Assembly (NCBI RefSeq): GCF_000173075.1
Contig: NZ_ABVL01000012.1
Coordinates: 62,001 to 126,000 of the forward strand
DNA length: 64,000 nt
Direction: 5' to 3'
Origin: Chthoniobacter flavus Ellin428
Lineage (GTDB): Bacteria > Verrucomicrobiota > Verrucomicrobiia > Chthoniobacterales > Chthoniobacteraceae
This document shows, piece by piece, positions 15,580-24,952 of this stretch. A program made the translations under genes and the position numbers. The notes beneath the pieces are model-generated. The model was not told the origin of the DNA and ran no database searches. It worked only from the letters and a program-made list of their open reading frames with translations. Every line of letters starts with the position of its first letter. Position 1 is the stretch's first letter.

Positions 15580-18189
15580 ATGAAGAAGAACAACGGGCGG
15601 TGTTCGACTACGGTGGGGTGCTGGGGCAGTCGCCTCGGCATTGGCGAAAAGATATGTACTGGGACGATTAGGACGGTCCTTGCCAGCCTCCGGATTCTTA
15701 CGGTCTGGGCTGGCCTGACCGGTTTGCGTCTCCACGCTCAGCAGCCGGAGCTTTTGGATTGGGGCGCCAATGGCTCCGGTTTTCCCGGCGGCGGATCGGG
15801 AACGTGGGACACGAGCAGCTCGAATTGGGTGATCGACGGGAGAACCACCTATCAAGCGTGGCCGAACAACGATGCCGATACCTACGCCACTTTCGGAGGC
15901 ACCGCGGGGGCGGTCACCCTTCAATCCGGCATCGTGGTCAATAGCCTGGTCTTCAATACCGACGGCTATATCGTCAACGCGGGTTCGGGGTCGCTCGCCC
16001 TGAAAAATTCGAGTACCAACTTCGGAGCCAACGTGACAGTTTCCTATACGGGACAGACCGCCATCATCAATGCTCCGATCACTGGCTCCTCGCTCGCTCA
16101 GTTGACGTTGTTCGGCGCTGGGACGCTGAATCTGACGGGGGCCAATACTTTCACGGCGTCCGGCGGTATTTCCATCCAAGGCGACGGCGCACTCAAAATC
16201 TCCTCCGCCACCGGCTCTTTGGATCCGAGCACCAACCTGTTTTTCGGTGTTACTCCCGGAACCGCCGGCTCCGGCGGTTCGGGCAGTTTTATCTACGATA
16301 ACACGGGCGCGACCGGCGCCTCCGCCCAAAGTCTCGCCAGCGTTTCGATTTCGGCGGGCGATGCCACCATTCAGACCAATCGCGTCGCGGCACAAACTGT
16401 GTCGCTTACTTTTGGTTCTGAAACGCGCGTGCCCGGAGCCGCGGCAAACTTCGTGGCCAATGGCGGTGTCACCGGCACGGACAACCTCATCTCGATCACC
16501 GGGCATGCCAGCGGATTTATCGATCAGGGCTCCTTCTTTGGCGGCAGCGCCTATGCCTGGTATGACTCCGGCGGATTTGTGCGGGGGATCAAATACGGGG
16601 TGGACAGCGGGACAATCACTTCCGCGGGTGGCACCAGCGTCGCGTCGACGGCTCAAGTTCAGGTCACCGGCGCGATCACCGCGCAAGTCACGGCCACCTT
16701 CACCACGCTGAACCTGAGCGGGGGAAACAACTTTGCGATCGGCAGCAGTTCCACGTTGACGGTTAACGGCATCCTCAAGTCCGGCAATAACTCGGCGACG
16801 ATAAGCGGGGGCACGATCAAACCGGGGAGCGGCAAGGAGCTCATCATTCGCGCGGATCAGGCAAGCGATGCGCTCACCATCAGCTCGGCGATAGCCGCGA
16901 ACGGAGCCAACGCGTTGATCAAGAGCGGAGCGGGGACGTTGACGCTTTCGGGCTCCGACGCGTTGACCGGAAAGACCTATGTGGATGGCGGCATCTTGAG
17001 CGTCGCGGCCCTCACGAGTCTGCCCAGCGGAACGGTGCAAATCCAAGGCGGCGCTTTGCAATACACCGGCGCCACGGCGAGTACCACGCGCGTATTGAAT
17101 GTGGGCTTCGGGGGCGGGGCCATCGCGGTGACTCAAGCGGCGACGAGTTTGACTCTTTCGGGAGTCGCCACGGGAGCCAACACCGGCCGGGCGACGGACG
17201 CCCTGCTCAAGAATGGCGCTGGGACACTCATTTTAAGTGGCAACAGCGATAACAGCGGTCTCTTTGTGACCGTCAATGCCGGCATTTTGCAAATGGCCAA
17301 GACGAGCGGTATCTTCAAACACGCCGTCAGCAGCTTGGTGATCAACAATGGCGGGACGGCGCAGCTTGCCGGCACGGGCGGCGATCAAATTTACGACAAC
17401 GCGGATGTCGTGGTGAACAGCGGCGGCACGCTCGATTTCAACGGCAAGAGCGAAGGCTTCGACGGCTTGAGTGGCGCTGGGACGGTAACCAACACGGCCG
17501 CCACAACGTCGACCTTGACGGTCGGCCTGAACGGCAACATTTCGGCTAATGCGATGGATGCGTTTGCGGGACGGATCACCGATGGCGTGGGGAAAATGGC
17601 GCTCTTCAAGATCGCCTCCGGCACCCAGTCCCTCGCTGGCGCCAGCACTTACTCGGGTGGCACCACCATTCAGGGCGGCACGTTGCTGGTCGCGAACACG
17701 ACCGGCTCCGCCCACCGGCACCGTTTTCGTGGAATGTGCAGTCGGGGACGCTCGGCGGGACGGGGACCGTCGGTGGTCCTCTGACTATCGAAGAGCGGGG
17801 GCGGCCCTCGCTTCCGAGTGCGACCACCTTTCGCCGCGACGGCCGGCATCAACCTGATGAGCGGCGCCCAGTTAGTTTTCAATCTCGGCCTCGATCGCGT
17901 GACAGATACCGGCGGTCTGACGCTGGGAAACACGATCAACCTGACTTTGACCGGCTTCGGAGCAGGGACCTATGACCTCATCGACTACACCGGTGCGCTG
18001 ACCGATAACTCTGCGAACTTCAGCGGCTGGACGGTGACCGGGCTTCCCACCGGCTATACGGCAAATTTCGTGGTGACATCATCCGCGCTCCAGGTGCAGG
18101 TCATACCGGAGGCCAATCCCGGGCTGCTCCTTGCGCTGGGTGCTGTGGGAATGGGATGCCGGCGCCCGTTTCGTCGGTTGAGAGCCTAG
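15580..18189 (+). CDS. Autotransporter-repeat secreted protein with PEP-CTERM-like tail (frameshifted)
   Basis: Large extracellular or surface protein. A signal peptide ends near LRLHAQQPELLDWG. Long Gly/Ser/Thr/Asn-rich beta-strand repeats follow, including autotransporter-associated strand motifs (GAGTLTLSGSDALTGKTYVD, GAGTLILSGNSDNS, STYSGGTTIQGGTLLVAN). The frame breaks at about 17700-17830. The matching continuation (TAGINLMSGAQLVFNLG, then IPEANPGLLLALGAVGMG and an Arg-rich end) is in another frame to 18189. That end resembles a PEP-CTERM sorting signal with PEA. At least three single-base shifts are needed to join the parts. The stop codon is shared with that of the opposite-strand kinase gene. 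Confidence 0.75.
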
Positions 18190-21100
18190 TGGGGTGATTT
18201 CAGATTCTTCTGAATTACGCGCAGGAATTCATCGAGCTTGTACGGCTTGGTGAGATAGCCGGCGGCGCCGAGTCGCAGCAGGTGCTCGATGCGCTCGCCC
18301 ATGGCATCCGCGCTGACCATGATGACCGGAATGTGGCGAACGGCGGCATCGGATTTCAAGCGATGCAGCACTTCGTCGCCGGTCATGTCCGGCAGATTCA
18401 GGTCGAGAAGAATGAGATCGGGTTGCTGCGAGCGGGCGAGTTCGAGACCGGTGTTGCCCAGCGTCGCGGTGATGAGGCGATACTGGGGGCGCGGGTTGAG
18501 GATGCGCTCGACCAGTCGCAGGTTGAGATCCTGATCTTCGATGTAGAGCAACGTGTGGCGACCATCGGTCACGGGAACGGGCGGCGGCGCCGGCTCTGCG
18601 GCGACCGAAATGGCGACGGGTGAGGGTTCTTCCATGGGTGAAATTTCATCGGCACGGGGCAGGGTGAGCCAGAAGGTACTGCCTTCGCCCACGCGGCTTT
18701 CCACGTGGAGTTCGCCGTGCAGCGCATTGACGATGCCGCGCGAAAGCGCCAGGCCGATCCCGGAGCCTTCGATGTCCGTGGATTCCGCGCCGAGCCGTTC
18801 GAAAGGCAGGAACAGCCGCGAGAGTTTTTCGGGCTCAATGCCGCGACCGGTGTCCGCGATGGTGATGCGGATGCGCGGGCCATCCACCCGATAGCTGACC
18901 GTGACGCGACCGTTGATACGATTGTATTTCACCGCGTTGGAAAGGATGTTGTACATCACCTGATGCACGCGCTGGCGATCCGCGAGCACCTGGAGCGGCG
19001 GCATTTCGGCCGTGGCCGGTTCCAGGGTTACGGGGATGACGTGCCGCGTGGCCAGTGGTTGTATGCTCTCGATTGCCTCGCTGAGGAAGCCGTGGACTTC
19101 GATCGGCTCCGGCGAAAGGGCAAAGCGGCCGGCGTCGATGCGCGAGATATCGAGCACTTCATTGATGAGCGAGAGCAGGTGTTTCCCGGCGCGCGAGACG
19201 TGTTCGACGCTTTCGGCCAGGCTCGGCCCGAGGGTCTCCGTTTCCATGAGCTGGGTGAAACCGAGAATGGCATTGAGCGGCGTGCGCAGTTCGTGGCTCA
19301 TGCGCGAGAGGAATTCGGTTTTCGCCCGGCTGGCGAGTTCCGCCTGCTCGCGGGCCTGGCGGATACTTTCCTCCGCCCGTTCCCGCTGGATGGCGGCGGT
19401 GAGGACGTTGGCCACCGATTGGAGAAAGTGGGCATCGTCCTGGGCGAAGGCCCGCGCAGCCATGGTGAAGGCGGCGAGCACGCCGAGCGGTCCTTCGGAT
19501 CCCTTTACCGCCACGCTGATGCCGCTCTTGAGCCGGGCATCGAGCACCGCCCTGGAGGTGGTAAAGCGTTTCTCGGCGGCGATATCGTTGACGATGACCG
19601 GCTCGCCCGCCAGCAAGGTGTAGCCGGCCTGGGAGCCGCGTCCCACGGAGATGCGATTGCCGGTGGAGTTCGGAGGCCAGCCGGCTTGAGAGCGGACGAC
19701 CAGGTCCTTGCCATCGCGGGTCAGGGCGAGCAGCGAACAGCAGTCGACGCGCAGGACGTTCTGAACCAATTTCATGGCCTCGTCCATGAGCTTGCCCAGC
19801 GCCAGGCCGGAGAGCGCACGTTGACCGAGCTGCGCCACCGCTTCCTGCTGGCGGGCGCGATCTTCAATGACGGCGGAGGCGCGAGCCAGCTCCGCCGTGC
19901 GCTCGACGACCCGCTGCTCCAGCGTTTCCTGGCTCTGGGTGAGCGCTTCCTGCGCCCAGTGCCGCGCCGTGACATCGGCAAAAAAGCCGACCATGCGTCC
20001 GATCTGTCCGCGGCGGTCGAGGAAGAAATAGCCCTTGGCCTCGACGTAGATGTAGCCCGCGTTCTTGGGCCGGAGGCGAAACTCGAGGTGGAAGGGATCG
20101 CGCGTATTGATGACCCGCTGCACCTGGTCGTCGAAGATCGGGAGATCCGCCGGGTGAATCAATTGCCGGAACCGCTCCAGGCCACCGGCCATCTCGGCGA
20201 TGGTGTAACCGAGCACGCGTTCCATGTCGCCGGCATAGGTCACTTCGTTGGTATACGAGTTCCAGTCGAAGAGCACCTGGCCGCTGGCGCGAATGGCCGC
20301 GTCGTAGCGGTTGGCCCACTCGATGCGCTCGACTTCGTCCCGCTTCCGCTCGCTGAGGTCCCGAATAATCGTGGAAAGGAACTCCACCTCACCATCCGTG
20401 CCCCGATGGGAAAGCAACACCTGGGAAATGGGAATTTCCCGTCCGTCGTGATTCTTCAAAGCATTTTCCCCGCGCCAATAACCGTCGCGTATGGCTGTGG
20501 GAATCGCTTCCTTCATCAGGATTTCGTTGGCCCAGTCGGGATGGTTGGCCGTGAGGTGAAAATCCAGCGGCTCGTTCGGGTCGATGCCGATCATCTTCCG
20601 GCCCGCGGCGTTGATATAAAAGGGGTGGCCATCCACGGTGGCCATGCCGACGTAGTCCGTGGTGGCCTCGAGGATGCGAATGAGCCGCGCCTGGGCCTCC
20701 TCGGCTTTGCGGCGATTGGTAATGTCCCGCGAAGCGACCAGCAGGCGGATGATCTGCCCGGTCGCATCGCGCATCAGGCAGGCGCGGCTGTCGAGCGTGA
20801 CGTAGTTATCCTCGCGATCGCGGATGCGGTATTCGTAGGAAAGCCGGGTCGCGCCGGTTTTCATCGCCTCTTCGTAAATGTGCAGGATGCGCTCGATATC
20901 GTCGGGATGGGCATGCTGCCGCCACCAGGCGTGCGCGGCATGATATTCTGCCGGCGCCTCGCCGAGGAGTTCGATGAAGGCGGCGTTGTAAACGACGTGA
21001 TTGATGCGCAAATCCCAGTCCCACACCATGTCGTGCGTGACCTGGCTGAGCAATTCGACCGGTTGCGCGGTAGCGCTCGCCGTGGGTGGCCGGTCGCTGA

Positions 21101-21452
21101 TGTCCGTCAGTACGCTCATCAGGCCGCTGAAGACGCCCTTCGGGCCGAAGATGGGCGAGCTGTGTTCGGTGACCCGCCGGTAATCGCCGAGGTCGTTGCG
21201 CCGGCGATATTCGATGGCAAAACCCTGGTGCGCCTGGAGGGCGTTGCGGATCGTATCGGCGTACGATTCCTTCTCCTCCTCGTGGACCGAAGCGAACCAA
21301 TCCCTCGCCAGGGTCACGGGACTTTCGTATCCGGCGAAGGCGAGGGTTGCCTTGTTGAAATAGGCCGCCGCTCCGCTCGGTTCCACGACCCAGACCATCA
21401 TCGGCAGGTCGTCGAACGTCCGCGGGTCAAACTGGATTTTATCCAGCTTCAT
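18186..21452 (-). CDS. Hybrid sensor histidine kinase with multiple PAS and a GAF domain
   Basis: A 1088-residue cytoplasmic hybrid kinase without a clear membrane helix. Order: four PAS/PAC units across about 1-510, a coiled segment (about 510-540), a GAF domain (about 540-690, VDCCSLLALTRDGK), HisKA with FLSRMSHELRTPLNAIL at about 715, HATPase_c with NILSNAVKYNR and ADTGRGIEPEKL at about 820-940, and a receiver domain with LILLDLNLPDMTGDEV (Asp at about 1019) and YLTKPYKLDEF. It would sense several small ligands or redox cues and pass phosphate within itself. No partner regulator is adjacent; the MFS gene precedes it by 31 bases. Confidence 0.93.
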   Translation of the reverse strand: MKLDKIQFDPRTFDDLPMMVWVVEPSGAAAYFNKATLAFAGYESPVTLARDWFASVHEEEKESYADTIRNALQAHQGFAIEYRRRNDLGDYRRVTEHSSPIFGPKGVFSGLMSVLTDISDRPPTASATAQPVELLSQVTHDMVWDWDLRINHVVYNAAFIELLGEAPAEYHAAHAWWRQHAHPDDIERILHIYEEAMKTGATRLSYEYRIRDREDNYVTLDSRACLMRDATGQIIRLLVASRDITNRRKAEEAQARLIRILEATTDYVGMATVDGHPFYINAAGRKMIGIDPNEPLDFHLTANHPDWANEILMKEAIPTAIRDGYWRGENALKNHDGREIPISQVLLSHRGTDGEVEFLSTIIRDLSERKRDEVERIEWANRYDAAIRASGQVLFDWNSYTNEVTYAGDMERVLGYTIAEMAGGLERFRQLIHPADLPIFDDQVQRVINTRDPFHLEFRLRPKNAGYIYVEAKGYFFLDRRGQIGRMVGFFADVTARHWAQEALTQSQETLEQRVVERTAELARASAVIEDRARQQEAVAQLGQRALSGLALGKLMDEAMKLVQNVLRVDCCSLLALTRDGKDLVVRSQAGWPPNSTGNRISVGRGSQAGYTLLAGEPVIVNDIAAEKRFTTSRAVLDARLKSGISVAVKGSEGPLGVLAAFTMAARAFAQDDAHFLQSVANVLTAAIQRERAEESIRQAREQAELASRAKTEFLSRMSHELRTPLNAILGFTQLMETETLGPSLAESVEHVSRAGKHLLSLINEVLDISRIDAGRFALSPEPIEVHGFLSEAIESIQPLATRHVIPVTLEPATAEMPPLQVLADRQRVHQVMYNILSNAVKYNRINGRVTVSYRVDGPRIRITIADTGRGIEPEKLSRLFLPFERLGAESTDIEGSGIGLALSRGIVNALHGELHVESRVGEGSTFWLTLPRADEISPMEEPSPVAISVAAEPAPPPVPVTDGRHTLLYIEDQDLNLRLVERILNPRPQYRLITATLGNTGLELARSQQPDLILLDLNLPDMTGDEVLHRLKSDAAVRHIPVIMVSADAMGERIEHLLRLGAAGYLTKPYKLDEFLRVIQKNLKSPH

Positions 21453-21483
21453 GCGGGCCTTGATGTGGACGGCGAGGATACGG

Positions 21484-22989
21484 TCATTCCGGCAATGGCT
21501 GGCCCTTGGTCTCGGGGCCGAACCACACGATTACGATACCAATAATATAGATGCCTGCCATGCAGGAGGCAGCCTTGGGAAAACTGCCGCCGAAGAGTTT
21601 CATGAGATTGGCCGTTTGCAAGCCGCCGACGGCCGCAATGATGCGGCCGAAGTTATAAGCAAAGCCCTGTCCCGTTGCACGAACGGCGGTGGGCAGCAAT
21701 TCCGGCAGGTAGAGTGGGAAGAAGCCGTAGAAGGATGCGGTGACCGTGCCGGCGAGGAAGATGCAGAAGAGGAAGAAAGGGCCATAGGTGTCATTGGCCA
21801 GATAAAGCAGCAGTGTGCCGGCGATCGAAGTCGCGCACAGCACGGCGTACGTGATGCGGCGTCCGTAACGACCGGCGGCGATCGCGGCGATCATCGTGCC
21901 GACACAGGCGCCGATCGAGAGCCAGATCTGGGTCCATTCCTTGGCGTTCTTGGTGTGAGGCGCGAGTTGATCCGCCACCCACTTCGGCGCCCATTGGGTG
22001 GAACCCCAGGTGCCGAGAAGCGCCACGGACGACAACACCGCGCCGAAAAGCATGAGTTTAATGAGGACGGCGCCACGGCCCGACTGGAGCGTGCCGGCGG
22101 CTTCCGCACGATGCATGTATTTCCGCACGGGGTGCAGATATCCGATCAAAGCGACCCCGAGTCCCACGACGGTGATGGCGATTGCACCGTAAATATTCAC
22201 TTTGTCCGCCCCCATCGGCGACCAGGCCCAGATGATGACCAAGGCGGCGACGCTGCCGTAGAGCACGCCGAGCAAGTCCAGGCGTGCCCAGTGGGCGGTG
22301 GCGCCGCGGGCATGTTCCGCTTTCCATTTCTCGGATTCGGGAACGAAGAGGAGAATCAGGAAGTTGAGCAGGGCCGGGAGTGCACCGCTGATCATGAGCA
22401 GGCGCCAGGCGGAGTGATCGGTGAGGTAATGGACCGTCGCTTGGGAAAGCCCGATCGCGGAGAGGCCGTGCTGCGCCGAGGTGATAAAGCCGAGCAGTGC
22501 CATGCTCAGGAAACCGACGATGAGGTAGCCGACATTGGCCGCGGCGCCGATGAGACCGGCGGTGACCGCGCGCGATTTGGCGGACCACACTTCATTGACC
22601 AGCGCCACGCCGAGCGACCACTCGCCCCCCATGCCGAGCGAGGCGATGAAGCGCAACGCGGTGATTTGCTCGGCGTGATGGGCAAAACCGCAAAGGCCGG
22701 TGAAGATCGCGTAGGTGAAGATGCTCAAGCCCATGGCCCGCACCCGGCCCATCTTGTCACCGAGCCAGCCGAAGAGCACGCCGCCGCTCGCTGCCCCGAC
22801 GAGGAAGGTGGCGATGATGACCCCAAACCACTGGCTGATCGCGGCATCCGACGTCTGCGGCCCCAGCAAATCCTTCAGCGCCGGCTGGCCGATCAGCGGG
22901 AACATTCCCATTTCAAAACCATCGAAAAGCCACCCTAGAAAAGCGGCGAGAAGCGTAAGGACATTACGTCGGGAGGAAAGAGAGGACAT
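21484..22989 (-). CDS. MFS transporter, metabolite:proton symporter type
   Basis: Twelve-helix inner-membrane transporter of 501 residues. The first helix carries FLGWLFDGFEMGMFPL, the loop after helix 2 has GWLGDKMGRVRAMG, and helix 5 carries SLGMGGEWSLGVALVNEVW. This GMGGEW pattern is typical of the sugar-acid, aromatic-acid and sialate symporter branches. The substrate cannot be told. An extra-long central loop is seen between the halves. It is transcribed toward the kinase gene. Confidence 0.85.
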   Translation of the reverse strand: MSSLSSRRNVLTLLAAFLGWLFDGFEMGMFPLIGQPALKDLLGPQTSDAAISQWFGVIIATFLVGAASGGVLFGWLGDKMGRVRAMGLSIFTYAIFTGLCGFAHHAEQITALRFIASLGMGGEWSLGVALVNEVWSAKSRAVTAGLIGAAANVGYLIVGFLSMALLGFITSAQHGLSAIGLSQATVHYLTDHSAWRLLMISGALPALLNFLILLFVPESEKWKAEHARGATAHWARLDLLGVLYGSVAALVIIWAWSPMGADKVNIYGAIAITVVGLGVALIGYLHPVRKYMHRAEAAGTLQSGRGAVLIKLMLFGAVLSSVALLGTWGSTQWAPKWVADQLAPHTKNAKEWTQIWLSIGACVGTMIAAIAAGRYGRRITYAVLCATSIAGTLLLYLANDTYGPFFLFCIFLAGTVTASFYGFFPLYLPELLPTAVRATGQGFAYNFGRIIAAVGGLQTANLMKLFGGSFPKAASCMAGIYIIGIVIVWFGPETKGQPLPE

Positions 22990-23085
22990 TCGCAGCTACG
23001 TAGCAGAACGTTTTGCGCACAGCTTCTAAAAAAATAAGGCGGGGCGCAGAAAACACTCTAAGAGGGGCCGGCGCGGCGTCGGGCT

Positions 23086-23167
23086 CTTAATTTTTGATCC
23101 TTAATCCCTTAATCCTCGGTCGGAGGGGAAAGGATTAAGGATTAACGATCAAAGATTAACGATTAAG
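23086..23167. repeat. Inverted period-7 repeat element, GATTAAG family
   Basis: The right arm (about 23131-23167) is five heptamers: GATTAAG, GATTAAC, GATCAAA, GATTAAC, GATTAAG. The left arm (23086-23116) is their approximate reverse complement, with a short GC-rich loop (TCGGTCGGAGGGG) between. In RNA this would form a long imperfect hairpin upstream of the MFS gene and downstream of the DegP terminator. Confidence 0.8.
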
Positions 23168-23186
23168 ATTCTCTCCCCAAAAAAAC

Positions 23187-23217
23187 AAAAAGCCCCGCCG
23201 GCGAGGCGGGGCTTTTG
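23187..23217. terminator. Rho-independent terminator, both orientations
   Basis: A perfect hairpin with stem AAAAGCCCCGCC, loop GGCGA and its complement ending in TTTT. It lies 29 bases after the degP stop. The flanking A and T runs allow it to work on either strand. It is the clearest canonical terminator in the window. Confidence 0.9.
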
Positions 23218-23245
23218 CCAGATAAACTGGAATGCTTGTCGAGGA

Positions 23246-24775
23246 TCAGTCTTTGCGTTCGACGACCACGTAGCGGCTGCTGCCCTTGGTCGAGACGCGC
23301 AGGAGAACTTTCTTCTCCTTCTTCACCTTCTCGCTCATTTCCACCGCCTGCTTGGCCGAGGTGACCGGTTCGCGATTGATCTCATGAATCACGTCGCCCG
23401 CCTTGAGGCCGGCTTCGGCGCTCGGGGAATCCGGATCGATCTCCGTGATGACCACACCCTTGGTGCTTTCCGGCAGGTCAAACTTCTTGCGGGTCTCGCC
23501 GTTGACGTCGCCGACGGTCACGCCGTCGAGCACGTCCGGGTCCGTGTTCTTTTCCGGTTGGTCCGCGGACGCGACCTTGTTGGTCGGACGCTCGGCGAGT
23601 TCCACCTTCACCATCTTTTCCTGGCCGTCGCGGACCAACTTCACGGGCACCGTGGTGCCAGGAGCGATGCCGGCGACCATCATCTGCAATTCGCGGGGGC
23701 CTTCCACTTTCTTGCCGTTGACCTCGACGACGACGTCACCGGCCAGGATGCCGGCCTTTTCCGCCGGGCTCTTCGAAGTCACTTCCGCGACCAGCACGCC
23801 GGCGTTGTTCTCGATCTTGAACGCCTTGGCGAGGTCCTCGCTGAGCGGCTGCAGGGCGATGCCGAGGAAGCCGCGCGAAACCTTGCCGTTCTTGATGAGG
23901 CTATCCATGACGCTATGGGCGAGGTTCGAAGGCACCGCGAAACCGATGCCCATGTTTCCGCCGCTGCGGCTGTAGATCAGCGTATTGATGCCGATGAGAC
24001 GGCCCTCGATGTCGACCAGCGCACCGCCGGAGTTGCCCGGGTTGATCGAGGCGTCGGTCTGGATGAAGTTTTCGTAGTCGGTGACGTGCATGTCGCTACG
24101 GCCGAGCGCGCTGACGATGCCCATGGTGACGGACTGGGTGAGACCGAAGGGATTGCCGACGGCGATCGCAAAATCGCCGACGCGCAGCTTGTCGCTGTCC
24201 GCGAAGGTGATCTCGTGCAGCTTCGTGTCGGGCTGGATCTTCAGCACCGCGATGTCCGTGCTGGGGTCGGCCCCGATCTTGGTCGCCTTGTATTCCTTCT
24301 TGTCGTTGCCGATGGTCACGATGATCTCATCGGCGCCTTCGATCACGTGATTGTTCGTGAGGATGTGGCCCTCGGGGCTGACGATGACGCCCGAGCCGAG
24401 CCCGAAGCGCTCGAGATGCTTCTTGCCGTTGTTGTTATTACCGCCGCGGTTGTTGCGCGGGGCCTGGTCGCCGCCTTGCTCATCCTCGTTGTCCGGGATG
24501 CCGAAGAAGCGCCGGAACATCGGGTCATTCAAGTAGGGATTGTTCGGGGAGGCGTTACGCTTGACCATCTTTGAGGTGGCGATGGTGACGACACTCGGCG
24601 AGACCTTCTCGACGACCGGCGCAAAGGTCGTAAGCGTGCCGGCGGCGTGGGTAATCGGATTGGGGTCGACTTTGACGGACGCCGGCGGCGCCTCGTCGGC
24701 AAGAGCCAGGGGAGCGATCGCGGCGCTTAAAAGCAGCGCGGCGATGGACGAAAACAGCGGTTTGGTGGATTTCAT
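23246..24775 (-). CDS. DegP/HtrA family periplasmic serine protease
   Basis: Envelope quality-control protease of the Do family, 509 residues. A signal peptide ends in PLALADEA. The trypsin-like domain has the full triad: ILTNNHVIEGADE (His at about 143), DPSTDIAVLKI (Asp at about 175) and NPGNSGGALVD (Ser at about 250). Two PDZ domains follow (SRGFLGIALQPL to about 400; GVVITEIDPDSPSAEAGLKA to the end). An Asn/Gly-rich insert (NNRGGNNNNGKK) lies before the catalytic domain, where DegP has its LA loop. A strong terminator lies just downstream. Confidence 0.93.
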   Translation of the reverse strand: MKSTKPLFSSIAALLLSAAIAPLALADEAPPASVKVDPNPITHAAGTLTTFAPVVEKVSPSVVTIATSKMVKRNASPNNPYLNDPMFRRFFGIPDNEDEQGGDQAPRNNRGGNNNNGKKHLERFGLGSGVIVSPEGHILTNNHVIEGADEIIVTIGNDKKEYKATKIGADPSTDIAVLKIQPDTKLHEITFADSDKLRVGDFAIAVGNPFGLTQSVTMGIVSALGRSDMHVTDYENFIQTDASINPGNSGGALVDIEGRLIGINTLIYSRSGGNMGIGFAVPSNLAHSVMDSLIKNGKVSRGFLGIALQPLSEDLAKAFKIENNAGVLVAEVTSKSPAEKAGILAGDVVVEVNGKKVEGPRELQMMVAGIAPGTTVPVKLVRDGQEKMVKVELAERPTNKVASADQPEKNTDPDVLDGVTVGDVNGETRKKFDLPESTKGVVITEIDPDSPSAEAGLKAGDVIHEINREPVTSAKQAVEMSEKVKKEKKVLLRVSTKGSSRYVVVERKD

Positions 24776-24952
24776 GTGTGATTGAGTTTCGAGCGGCGGA
24801 GGTTGTGCGGCTCTGTTCCGAGAGACACAAGTTGCCTCCCGCCGTTCAAAGCAGGGGTTACTTTCGTATTCGGCTCCGTAATTTTGAACACATTAGGGAG
24901 GAAGGCTATCTGTATCTTGCTTGGCCCCCGGGGTGCGTTAGGGTCTGCGGCC

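Noticed and set aside
15560..15670. Small frame starting MANARHYEEEQRAVFDYGG ahead of the autotransporter gene
   Set aside because: Only 36 codons, and it overlaps the signal-peptide region of the larger gene in another frame. It looks protein-like but cannot be supported alone.
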